This document shows, piece by piece, positions 5,023-12,717 of a DNA stretch of 16,875 nucleotides. This stretch comes from JBGLNJ01 sp964353405 (lineage in GTDB: Bacteria > Chloroflexota > Anaerolineae > Fen-1058): NCBI GenBank assembly GCA_964353405.1, contig CAYGWJ010000058.1, positions 1 to 16,875 on the forward strand. The letters are read 5' to 3'. A model generated the notes under the pieces. It saw nothing but the letters and a program-made list of their open reading frames with translations. It was not told where the DNA came from and did not search any database. Both the position numbers and the translations under genes were made by a program. Position 1 is the first letter of the stretch. Every line of letters starts with the position of its first letter.

Positions 5023-7809
5023 CTACCGCTCCGCCTGAAACGAGGCGACGACCGTATCGTCTGCCAACCGCACACCGCTGCGATTCGCCGGCAGCCGTTG
5101 ACCCGTCGCCGCATCGTACAGCCCAAACTCGACGCGATACGCGCCCGGCCCGGCTGCCGTCGAAAACGGAATAACAACTTCATCCGTCACGATTTCACCG
5201 CCCATCCAAAAGCTCGTCGGATAATCGCCATCGCGCGGCCAGCCATCCTTCTGCCCGGCCAGGTGGCCATCCGGCGCGACGATGTGCCTGAATACAGTAT
5301 AGTTCTCGTCCATCTCGCGCATCGCCTGCCAGGTCAGGATAAGCTTGAGATAGCCAGGGGACACTTGGCTGTCATATCCGAGCAGGCGCACTCGATCGCC
5401 GAACTCGACCTTTAGCGAATTCGGAATCCACCCGGCACGGAACTGACGGTCGCGCGCACGGACACGAACACGTCCCGTTTCCACCTCGCGCCCGACTGCC
5501 CGCCCATCCGGTGTGAACAGGCTCACACGAAACGTGTACTCGCCGGGAGCAAGTCGAGGCGGGATAAGAATCGCCTGCGGGTCGGCCAGCAACTGACCAG
5601 GTGTCCACTGCGACGATGGATACCAACCGGCTACCGGCGGGCTTGCGATCTGATCCACTATTCGCCCGGCACGGTCTACCAACGCGAGGCGTTCCCTCAC
5701 ATCGCTGACCGGGGAATGCTCCGCTCGCCAGTAAAGTGTGACCGCAGCGAACCGCCCCTGAACAAACTCGGCTCCGCCGAGTTGATAACCAACCAGAGTC
5801 AAGTCATCACTGAACTTTACATCGCTCGGCGTGAAATCCTCACCCTCCAGCGGAGCGAGGCAAGGATTGTGCTGCGAGCAAGGTAGCACCGTTGCGCCGG
5901 GCAATGTTACGTAATCGCCGCCCTCGCTCGGGCGCAAACCGACCAGGCTCAGCCGCAGTTCAAACGCGCCGGGCGGCGTGCCCATCGGAATTGGGATGCC
6001 CAGGCGAGTAGTATGCCGCTCGCCATACCGCCAGGTGGAGGACGGCGCATAGAATTCACCGGGTGCGATCTGCGTCGAATACCATTCACCGCCATCACGA
6101 TCCACCAGCCGAAGCGAGACCATCAGATCGCGGGAGAAGCGCAGCGCGGTCCAGTTCAAGTCGAGGAGCAACGGCTCGCCAGGCACAACCTGATTCTGCT
6201 TCCAACGCACACTCTCGAGCTGCACCACATCGTCCCACATCACAGATTGATCCATCGCAGGGGGAGCCGTGGATGGATCGCCCACGACATAGAGCGACAG
6301 CTCTTGATAGTCGGACGTAAAGTAAGCATGCTCGTTCAGCCATCCGGCAACAAAGCGTTTGGGATCGGCTTGGTCCACGGCAGCGGGCAAGACCCAGATA
6401 CGCTTTGACATGGCCAACGCCTGCTCCAGCACAGGCCGCGCTTGCGCCGGGTCGAGGCCAGGCGGAGTGCTGGGCGGCAAAGTATACCTCGGCATATTCT
6501 GCGGCGCGGGGTAATACAATTGCTGCACCCATTGCCAATCACCGTTCAAGATCAGCGCGTCGCCGGGCTGCGCATGCCGCCGCAGATACGCCACGACGTG
6601 GCCATAGTCACTCTTGATCGCCCTCATCGTCGGGATGAGCGGCGTCACCTGCGCATACAACAGCAGGCCCAACGCGACTGGCGCGAGCAGCCGCGTGTAT
6701 CTCCACTGCCACAGCCACACGACCGCCAATGCCAACAGCAGGCAATAGGCGGGTAGAACGGCCGCATTGTAGCGAGCCTCCAATCGCTCTGGCACGAGAA
6801 TCAACAGCAGCATCGGGACGATCAGCCACGCCGGAAGCAGCCACGCGCCGCCGGGCCTGAGCGTCCTCCAGCGGCGGTCGAAAACCGACACAACCAATCC
6901 AATGGCGACGAGCGCGGCGATGAACGCCAACCACCCGGTCGCTAGATGTTCGATCGCGCCAAAGACAATGTCGGCCAGCATTCGCTGCGCCGGAGCCAGG
7001 CGATTGACGAACCCATGCCAGGAAAGACCCAAAAGTGTGCGCCAGACCAACCGACCCGCGCGCGATGTGACAAGCCATCCTAGCATCACGACGCCGACCG
7101 CCGCCAGACTCCCGAACCATGCCAGGGCCAACCGCCAGTGTGCTCGCAGATGAAGCAGCAAATAGACACACAGAGCTGCGACAACAAACGCCATCCAGTA
7201 ATGCGTCAGCACGGAAAACGCACCCATCAGGCCAAAGCCAAGCCACCACCGCACCCTCGGATCGCGGCACAGCCGGTCGAAAAAGTAGACCATCAACATT
7301 GCCTCGACCACCATCAGCGAGTAGGGCCGGGCATCTTGCGAATAGTAAAAGTGAAACGGCTGAAGCGCGAGGATCAACGCCGCGAGCGCCCCCACGCTGC
7401 TCCCCAGCCCGCGCCGCCCGACGCGATAAACCAGCGCAATGCCGAGCACGCCAAAAATCACTGAAGGATACCGCAGCGCAAACTCGCCTCGGCCGGCGAC
7501 TAGTGTCCACGCGCGGAGCAGCACGTAATAGCCTGGCGGCAATTCGTGGAACGCGCCGAGGAGATAGCGGAACATTTCCCGGTATGGCTTGCCCGCGTTG
7601 AACGCGCTGGCGCATTCGTCGAACGTGAGGTCCGACACGCCCAGGTTTCGGACGCGGAGGGCGAATGCCGCAGCGACCAGTACGACCATGCCCCACATTA
7701 AAAGTCGGCGGTCGGACGCCCACAGGGCAAGAGGCCGGAGGCGCGCAGTGGTATTCGAAATCCGAGACACTTGCGCAGGCGCGCAGTGCAGGTGTTTGAA
7801 ATTCGACAT
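5023..7809 (-). CDS. GT39/PMT-2-like membrane glycosyltransferase with three C-terminal beta domains
   Basis: This 928-residue protein has the hallmarks of the PMT/ArnT-like GT39 group: an acidic pair D64-E65 in the first outer loop after one helix, HELPPGYY (88-95), an RYPSV block (113-117) and YSQDARPYS (156-164), then about ten more hydrophobic segments to roughly residue 390. Such enzymes transfer a sugar from polyprenyl phosphate on the outer face. The tail has three copies of the shared domain near 520-635, 655-780 and 798-925; the last has LLGYD, LTWQA, YPTSFW and AGPGAYRVEFGLYD. The N-terminal ~26 residues are translated from repeat DNA (7739-7802), so the true start could be downstream, for example the Met at residue 39. 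No clear ribosome binding site precedes the listed ATG, which is 4 bp after the preceding stop codon and may rely on translational coupling. Confidence 0.85.
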   Translation of the reverse strand: MSNFKHLHCAPAQVSRISNTTARLRPLALWASDRRLLMWGMVVLVAAAFALRVRNLGVSDLTFDECASAFNAGKPYREMFRYLLGAFHELPPGYYVLLRAWTLVAGRGEFALRYPSVIFGVLGIALVYRVGRRGLGSSVGALAALILALQPFHFYYSQDARPYSLMVVEAMLMVYFFDRLCRDPRVRWWLGFGLMGAFSVLTHYWMAFVVAALCVYLLLHLRAHWRLALAWFGSLAAVGVVMLGWLVTSRAGRLVWRTLLGLSWHGFVNRLAPAQRMLADIVFGAIEHLATGWLAFIAALVAIGLVVSVFDRRWRTLRPGGAWLLPAWLIVPMLLLILVPERLEARYNAAVLPAYCLLLALAVVWLWQWRYTRLLAPVALGLLLYAQVTPLIPTMRAIKSDYGHVVAYLRRHAQPGDALILNGDWQWVQQLYYPAPQNMPRYTLPPSTPPGLDPAQARPVLEQALAMSKRIWVLPAAVDQADPKRFVAGWLNEHAYFTSDYQELSLYVVGDPSTAPPAMDQSVMWDDVVQLESVRWKQNQVVPGEPLLLDLNWTALRFSRDLMVSLRLVDRDGGEWYSTQIAPGEFYAPSSTWRYGERHTTRLGIPIPMGTPPGAFELRLSLVGLRPSEGGDYVTLPGATVLPCSQHNPCLAPLEGEDFTPSDVKFSDDLTLVGYQLGGAEFVQGRFAAVTLYWRAEHSPVSDVRERLALVDRAGRIVDQIASPPVAGWYPSSQWTPGQLLADPQAILIPPRLAPGEYTFRVSLFTPDGRAVGREVETGRVRVRARDRQFRAGWIPNSLKVEFGDRVRLLGYDSQVSPGYLKLILTWQAMREMDENYTVFRHIVAPDGHLAGQKDGWPRDGDYPTSFWMGGEIVTDEVVIPFSTAAGPGAYRVEFGLYDAATGQRLPANRSGVRLADDTVVASFQAER
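7739..7802. repeat. Palindromic repeat copy with partial duplication at a gene start
   Basis: Positions 7766-7795 read GACACTTGCGC ... GCGCAGTGCAGGTGT, an imperfect inverted repeat. On the minus strand its two arms (ACACCTGCACTGCGCG and GCGCAAGTGTC) match the arms of the element at 11656-11710. The word AGGCGCGCAGTG occurs at 7739-7750 and again at 7777-7788, each followed by a related TTCGAAAT or TTTGAAAT stretch, so part of the element is duplicated at a 38-bp period. The DNA encodes the N-terminus of the 928-residue glycosyltransferase. Confidence 0.65.
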
Positions 7810-7813
7810 TGAC

Positions 7814-10129
7814 TTATCGCGTCACACGCAACACGCCCAGCGTAAAGGCATCGCCAGACGGCTTGAGCGGCAAGCGCGGGCCATTCGGCGCGAGATACAG
7901 ACCGACCCGGAGCACGTAATCCCCCGGCGCGAGATTTGCGGGAAGGTTCAGCGCGTGATCATCAGGGATCACATCGCCGGCGACCCAGGCCGAAGTGGGA
8001 TATCCACGGCCGCGCGGTTCGGCGTCCGCCTGTGCCACCGGTTGACCGGCGCCATCGAGCAGGTGAACAAACACGGTATAATCTTGAGGCAGCGTTTCCG
8101 TTGCGCGCCAGTAGAGCCTCAATAGAGTCCGCTCGCCGGGGCGCGCCTGAGCGGGCGCATCAAAGCCAATCAACATGGCCTGGCCAAAGTCGGCCTGGGT
8201 CACATGTTGAGGCGACACACGCAATGGCTGTGCGGGCGCAATTCGCACCCGGCCCACGATCGGCGGCAGCACCAGTTGACCCTCAGCATCTACGGCTTCG
8301 AGGCGGTCATTGGTTTTGGCATCGTACCACCCGGCCTCGATGCCATACACCTCTGGCACAGGCGCCGTCGTCTCGACCAAGACGGGTATCGTGTCGCAAA
8401 ACGCGCGGCCTGCCGGCCACAACGACGTGGGAAAGCGTCCCAATCCGGGCCAGGTGTTCCTCGCACCGACGACAAGATTCTCGCGTCCGAGCAAGTGGAC
8501 AAACACAGTCAGATTGCGCGTAATGGGATGCGCCGCCGTCCAACACAGCGTCACGTTGAGCCATTCCCCCGGCGCCGCCGATGCGCGATCCAGTGCGACG
8601 CCGATTAGCCGCACTTGTTCACCATATTGCAGGTTGTGGCTCGCAACCTCCGGCCTGCGACCTGCAAGTTGATCGGGCGGAAAGAGCGCGGGCCAGGCAT
8701 AGGCCGGGCGGATGTAGGCGGAAGGCGCAGCGAATGACAACGCCAGGAATCCCACCACGACCACGCCGAGCACAATCCGTGGTTGGGGTAGCCGCGCCAA
8801 CCCAACGACGAGCAACAACGCGAACGAGCCAAGCACAGGGAACAACAATCGCCCATGCGGCGCTTCAACTTGCTGGTTCCAGCGCAGGAACGACACGAAA
8901 ATTGCGCCGCACCATAAAGCACACATCAGCAGGATCGCACCTTGCAGCCTGCCGAGATCCGCTCTGACGCTCGCGACAAGCCAACCGATGATGGCGGCCA
9001 CGAGCACGGCCGCGATGACCCAATAGATCACCGGCGACATTTCTACGTTACCCCAGCCGAACGCCCCCCAGAAGGAACGGTACGCCAGCGGCAAGGAAGG
9101 CAACACCCCGGCGATTGAAATCTGTGCAGGCCGCGCCCATGGAGTGGTAAGGTGCACGCCCAATCCCAGCGGATCGCCGTACAGCAAAGCGTTGCGGACA
9201 TACCACCAGCCACCCACAGCCCCTGCGACGGCGGCCAGCACAACCACATCGCGCAGGCGCGTTTTCCATGTCAGTCTGAGCGCACCTACAAGTCTCTTGG
9301 CGTCAACAAGATCGTTCGCCCCTTGGGGTCTCGGAATGAAAGGATTCGGAGCGATGAGAATTGCCACTACTGCAAAGGCGCCGAGCAGAATCGTGCTCGT
9401 CTTGGTGAGGCTTGCCAGGCCAACCAGCAAACCCGTCAACGCCGCGCGCGAAAGTGTGACGCCGAGCCGCATCATCCGCGCGATGGCCCACAGTGTGCAT
9501 GTCGAAAGCGCGGCGGCGGAACTGTCGTTGCTGGTCACACTACTGGCGAACACAAATTGCGGCGTCAAAGCAACGACCGCCGCCGTCGCCAACGGAATGA
9601 GATTTGAATCCGGGCCTACTTGACGCGCCAACATCCACGCTGCAAACACGGTCAACACGCCAAAAACCAACGACACGAGCCGCGCCAGGTGAATCGCCAA
9701 TACCGCGCCGCGCCATGGGAACGCCTCGCGCTCCGAATGCGCCATCAGGTTCTTGTTGTCGTTGACAGTGCCAGGCGCCTGATAGCCAAAACCCGGGTTA
9801 TGCAGCGCCAGCCCGCGCAAATCATCCGTCGGGACCAGCGCAGTCACCAGGCCCGCAATGAGATAATACAACGGTGGCTGGCCGACCTCCTGATACGCGC
9901 CGCTATCATTGTTCAGCATTGAAGGCAGACCGCGACCCTGCGCCACATACCGAACGTAATTGAAATGCCATGGCTCGTCAGGCGCTTCGAACACGGGCAC
10001 GGTAACCGTGTAAATCAGACCGAGCAACACAAACAAAAATATCAAATGCCCAATACCAATTTTCAAATTAGAGATGGGATGCTTCGCGCGCCAAGCGTTG
10101 CGGGCTGTGCCAATACTTGAGATTCTCAC
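7814..10129 (-). CDS. DUF2142-like GT-C membrane protein with two C-terminal beta domains
   Basis: This 771-residue membrane protein is a paralogue of the gene just upstream. After the first helix it has VFEAPDEPWHF (46-56), whose D51-E52 and H55 match the PxFxxPDExxH pattern I associate with DUF2142-like GT-C proteins, then QPPLYY (84-89) and an S..SND block (196-202). About ten hydrophobic segments reach residue ~480. The outer tail carries two shared domains near 493-620 and 638-768, with FGQAMLIGFD, LRLYWRA, YTVFVHLLD, YPTSAW and LAPGDYVLRVGLY in the second. The start is GTG, overlapping the previous stop as GTGA, which implies translational coupling. Residues ~18-31 come from a 7-bp periodic stretch (10040-10081). 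It is probably a surface glycosyltransferase; its substrates are unknown. Confidence 0.8.
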   Translation of the reverse strand: MRISSIGTARNAWRAKHPISNLKIGIGHLIFLFVLLGLIYTVTVPVFEAPDEPWHFNYVRYVAQGRGLPSMLNNDSGAYQEVGQPPLYYLIAGLVTALVPTDDLRGLALHNPGFGYQAPGTVNDNKNLMAHSEREAFPWRGAVLAIHLARLVSLVFGVLTVFAAWMLARQVGPDSNLIPLATAAVVALTPQFVFASSVTSNDSSAAALSTCTLWAIARMMRLGVTLSRAALTGLLVGLASLTKTSTILLGAFAVVAILIAPNPFIPRPQGANDLVDAKRLVGALRLTWKTRLRDVVVLAAVAGAVGGWWYVRNALLYGDPLGLGVHLTTPWARPAQISIAGVLPSLPLAYRSFWGAFGWGNVEMSPVIYWVIAAVLVAAIIGWLVASVRADLGRLQGAILLMCALWCGAIFVSFLRWNQQVEAPHGRLLFPVLGSFALLLVVGLARLPQPRIVLGVVVVGFLALSFAAPSAYIRPAYAWPALFPPDQLAGRRPEVASHNLQYGEQVRLIGVALDRASAAPGEWLNVTLCWTAAHPITRNLTVFVHLLGRENLVVGARNTWPGLGRFPTSLWPAGRAFCDTIPVLVETTAPVPEVYGIEAGWYDAKTNDRLEAVDAEGQLVLPPIVGRVRIAPAQPLRVSPQHVTQADFGQAMLIGFDAPAQARPGERTLLRLYWRATETLPQDYTVFVHLLDGAGQPVAQADAEPRGRGYPTSAWVAGDVIPDDHALNLPANLAPGDYVLRVGLYLAPNGPRLPLKPSGDAFTLGVLRVTR
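10040..10081. repeat. 7-bp periodic AT-rich array near a gene start
   Basis: Six 7-bp units run in register: TATCAAA, TGCCCAA, TACCAAT, TTTCAAA, TTAGAGA, TGGGATG. The first four share the pattern TNNCAAW, as in the minus strand of the 3621-3690 array but more degenerate. It encodes part of the N-terminus of the 771-residue protein, just before and into its first membrane helix. Confidence 0.6.
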
Positions 10130-12555
10130 TTGGACACCCGCACACGACTGAGCAAGACAAAATCCTCTTGCAACTGACCGCCCGTCGTGATGATCTTGAG
10201 CCGCTCGATTTTGCCGCCTGGCGCAAAATAGTACACACCAGTTTCGATGTCATAGACGCCCACCGGTGTGTCCGGCTTGAGGCTGAGCGGGTAGGTATCG
10301 CTGACGACTCGGCCCGCCTGCCATTGCGACGTAGGCGGCGTCGGGGCCTTGTCCCATTGCGCCCACAACGTCTGCGGCCTGGCCAGGACGTGCGCGAAAA
10401 CAGTCAGGTCTCGGTCTGACTTGCGGCGCGCGCGCCAGTAAAGTGTGAGGTGCAGCGTCTCACCCGGCGCTGCCTGCCGCCGGTCGAGGTCGTAACCGAT
10501 CAACTCGATCTGGTCGCCAAACCTGTACGACACAGGATCGTAGAGACTACCGGCCGGGCGCTTGAGATCGATTTGTCCAAAGCGAACATTATCACCCAAC
10601 GGCTGGCCGGATTTATCCGCCGCCCTCAACCGCGCGCCGCTCGTCACATCAAAGAGACCGACTTCCCACGTGAGGCGAGCGGGCGCATAGGCCGTGGCGC
10701 GCACTGGCATCATCCATGTTTCGGCCCAGGTCTGGCCCGGCGCAAGCGTCGTCGTTGGCAGATTGCCGCGCCCCGGATAAGCCTGCCCTTTGTCTTGAGC
10801 TTGCACTTCGATGTCGTTCTCATCCAGCAGATGCAAAAAAATGCTGTAATTTCTATCGAGCGGCTCGAGTGCCTGCCAATAGAGTGTGATCGAGATCGAG
10901 TCACCCGGTTGAGCGGACGCCCCAGCGTCGTCCGCTTCCGCGCCGGTGGCCGGCGCGTCATAGCCGAGCAGCACCAGCGCATCACCAAAGGTCACATCGG
11001 CCCGATGCGGGATACCAGCCATTTGGGCCGCCGCGAGTTGCGGTGGACGCGCATACGCAGGCGCAATCACCGTGAACGGCATGGCTGCCGCAAAGAGCGC
11101 CATTCCCGTGCCGACCCCGCCCAAAATATACGAGGCAATGCGTCGAGGCAGCCACGCCGCCAAGCCCGCCGCCATCAGAATCGCGAAAGACGGCAGCGCG
11201 TAAAACACCAATCTCCCCTGGCTCGACCACGTGGTGCGCGTCCAGGTGAGCCACGAGACAAAGACAATCAAGCCCCAAAACGCAATGACGAAGGACGCAA
11301 GACTGCTACGCCAGACAAACGATGAGGGACCAAGAGCGAGGCGCACAAGAGAAATCGCCAGCCCTATCGCCGACCACACGAGCAAGGCATTGAAAAGAGT
11401 AAAAGCCCACGAGGGAATCGGCAGGTTCAGGCCGCCAAAATTGCCCCAGAAACCGTACAGAAAGCTGGTGCGCTCACTCCAAATCTGAGCCGCATCAGCC
11501 GGGATGGGACGCGAAAAGTAGGGCGTGAACATCTTGAAGCCGAATAGGTCGCCATAGAGTTGTTGGTTGCGCCAGAACCACCAACCCGTCAACACGAGTA
11601 CCGGCACGCCAATCGTCAGGCCGGCTGCAATCAAGTGACGCCAATCCATACTTGCGACACCTGCACTGCGCGTCACCCCTGGGCAATCCCAGGGGCAAGG
11701 CGCAAGTGTCCAAACTCGCTTGAGCGGGCTTGCGCTCTCAGCCTGACGTTTCAACGTTAGGCCACGCTGCCACGCCACCCACACGCCGGTCAACGCAGCC
11801 GGAGCCAACAAGCCCACGCCGCTGAACTTGGTCAGCGTCGCCAGTCCAATCACCACGCCCAGAACCAGCCAACCCAACATCAAACGCCCCTCGTCAGCTT
11901 GCCAGGCGCGACCCTGTCGGAGCATGACCAACAGCGCCAGTGAGCACAACAGGATGGCGAGGTTATCGTTGTTGACCGAGCCGCTGATAAAAACAAACAT
12001 CGGCGTCAAGGCCGTGATAGTTGCCGCGCCCAATGCGACCTCAGGACGATCAGGAAAAACCTCTTGACCGAGGCGATACGTAAGGTACACCGTGGCCGCG
12101 CCCAGCGCTACCGACAGCAGGCGCGCAAGATGAACTGCCAGCACGGTGCCACTCCAGGGCCATGCCTCGCGCGCCGGATCGTGCGCCACCAGGTTAATGT
12201 TGCCGTCCGGCGTGACTACGCCCACCGCCGCGTGCGGATTGGGGCGCAATGTCGCAGTCAGGTCGCTCGTGTCAATCCAGGCCGTGAGCAGAGCTGCCAG
12301 CGCATAATACAGCGGTGGCTGGCTGGCCTGCTGCTTCCACAGACCAGGCCGGTCAACAGGCGTCTGCACCGGCAGGCCATGACCTGTGGCAATGTATTGG
12401 ACGACAGGATAATGCCACAGCTCGTCGGACGCTTCAAAGATCGGCGTGACGACGCTGTAGACAACGCTCAGCGTCACGAAAATAATGAGCAGCAACGTCA
12501 CTGCCCATCGCGTGCTTGCCGACGATCGTTGATCACGCATCGTGTACTCACGCAT
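10126..12555 (-). CDS. DUF2142-like GT-C membrane protein, paralogue, with two C-terminal beta domains
   Basis: This is an 809-residue membrane protein. It shares with its downstream neighbour the first-loop motif PIFEASDELWHY (38-49; D44, E45, H48), QPPLYY (79-84), a WPWSGTVLAVHLARL segment near 132-146 and a SGSVNNDN block (191-198). The order and spacing of these blocks are the same in both genes, so they look like an old tandem duplication. The tail holds shared domains near 515-660 (with an extra ~8-residue loop) and 672-800 (FGDQIELIGYDL, LTLYWRA). Residues ~282-300 are encoded by a palindromic repeat (11656-11710) in a loop between hydrophobic segments. ATG at 12553-12555 is listed; a second ATG five codons on is possible, because the start lies in a 15-bp-spaced direct repeat. 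It follows a 162-bp gap that may contain its promoter. Confidence 0.8.
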   Translation of the reverse strand: MREYTMRDQRSSASTRWAVTLLLIIFVTLSVVYSVVTPIFEASDELWHYPVVQYIATGHGLPVQTPVDRPGLWKQQASQPPLYYALAALLTAWIDTSDLTATLRPNPHAAVGVVTPDGNINLVAHDPAREAWPWSGTVLAVHLARLLSVALGAATVYLTYRLGQEVFPDRPEVALGAATITALTPMFVFISGSVNNDNLAILLCSLALLVMLRQGRAWQADEGRLMLGWLVLGVVIGLATLTKFSGVGLLAPAALTGVWVAWQRGLTLKRQAESASPLKRVWTLAPCPWDCPGVTRSAGVASMDWRHLIAAGLTIGVPVLVLTGWWFWRNQQLYGDLFGFKMFTPYFSRPIPADAAQIWSERTSFLYGFWGNFGGLNLPIPSWAFTLFNALLVWSAIGLAISLVRLALGPSSFVWRSSLASFVIAFWGLIVFVSWLTWTRTTWSSQGRLVFYALPSFAILMAAGLAAWLPRRIASYILGGVGTGMALFAAAMPFTVIAPAYARPPQLAAAQMAGIPHRADVTFGDALVLLGYDAPATGAEADDAGASAQPGDSISITLYWQALEPLDRNYSIFLHLLDENDIEVQAQDKGQAYPGRGNLPTTTLAPGQTWAETWMMPVRATAYAPARLTWEVGLFDVTSGARLRAADKSGQPLGDNVRFGQIDLKRPAGSLYDPVSYRFGDQIELIGYDLDRRQAAPGETLHLTLYWRARRKSDRDLTVFAHVLARPQTLWAQWDKAPTPPTSQWQAGRVVSDTYPLSLKPDTPVGVYDIETGVYYFAPGGKIERLKIITTGGQLQEDFVLLSRVRVSK
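11650..11710. repeat. Palindromic repeat element inside a coding region
   Basis: The outer arms ACTTGCG (11650-11656) and CGCAAGT (11701-11707) are perfect inverted repeats. At the centre CCCCTGGG (11676-11683) and CCCAGGGG (11688-11695) form an 8-bp stem with loop CAAT. The arms ACACCTGCACTGCGCG and CGCAAGTGTC recur in reverse orientation at 7766-7795, where the central hairpin is absent. The central hairpin recurs alone at 12664-12683. The insert keeps the gene's frame open and is translated as a Cys/Pro/Trp-containing loop. Confidence 0.75.
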
Positions 12556-12559
12556 CGTC
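12535..12559. repeat. Direct repeat at a start codon
   Basis: TCACGCATCGT occurs at 12534-12544 and again at 12549-12559, 15 bp apart. On the minus strand both copies contain ATGCGTGA, so the gene has two possible in-frame ATG starts five codons apart. TCACGCATC also occurs on the minus strand near 4697-4706, within the DUF2723-like gene. Confidence 0.6.
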
Positions 12560-12607
12560 TACGGCCATCCAGGCAACCGCGCTCGTCTACGTGCTTGTTC
12601 GATGAAC

Positions 12608-12662
12608 GGTACAATCAAAATCATGCCACGCCCCCCTCAAAAACATTCAACTCGATTGTACC
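12608..12662. repeat. 9-bp inverted repeat in the intergenic gap
   Basis: GGTACAATC (12608-12616) and GATTGTACC (12654-12662) are perfect inverted repeats with 37 bp between them. They flank A-rich and C-rich runs in the only real gap inside the glycosyltransferase series. Possible roles are an operator, a long stem in RNA, or paired -10-like boxes on opposite strands. Confidence 0.6.
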
Positions 12663-12663
12663 A
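12655..12663 (-). promoter_or_regulatory. Possible extended -10 promoter (weak)
   Basis: The minus strand reads TGGTACAAT, that is TG-N-TACAAT, an extended -10 pattern. No good -35 box lies 16-18 bp upstream, where the GC hairpin of 12664-12683 sits instead. If used, it would start transcription near 12648 and make the downstream four glycosyltransferase genes a separate unit. Confidence 0.3.
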
Positions 12664-12683
12664 CCCCTGGGACTTTCCAGGGG
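12664..12683 (-). terminator. GC-rich hairpin after the GT39-like gene; terminator or repeat copy
   Basis: CCCCTGG (12664-12670) and CCAGGGG (12677-12683) form a 7-bp stem with a 6-nt loop, 34 bp after the stop codon of the upstream gene. No U-run follows directly, so it is a poor intrinsic terminator. It nearly matches the central hairpin of the element at 11676-11695, so it may instead be a mobile-repeat remnant. Confidence 0.4.
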
Positions 12684-12717
12684 CCACGACATGCCGCTGA
12701 CCGGCGTGAGAACGCGA

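Noticed and set aside
5356..5374. Further copy of the palindromic repeat (short inverted repeat AGCCA...TGGCT containing GACACTTGG)
   Set aside because: Only a few bases match the repeat arms and the surrounding domain sequence is explained by the protein family.
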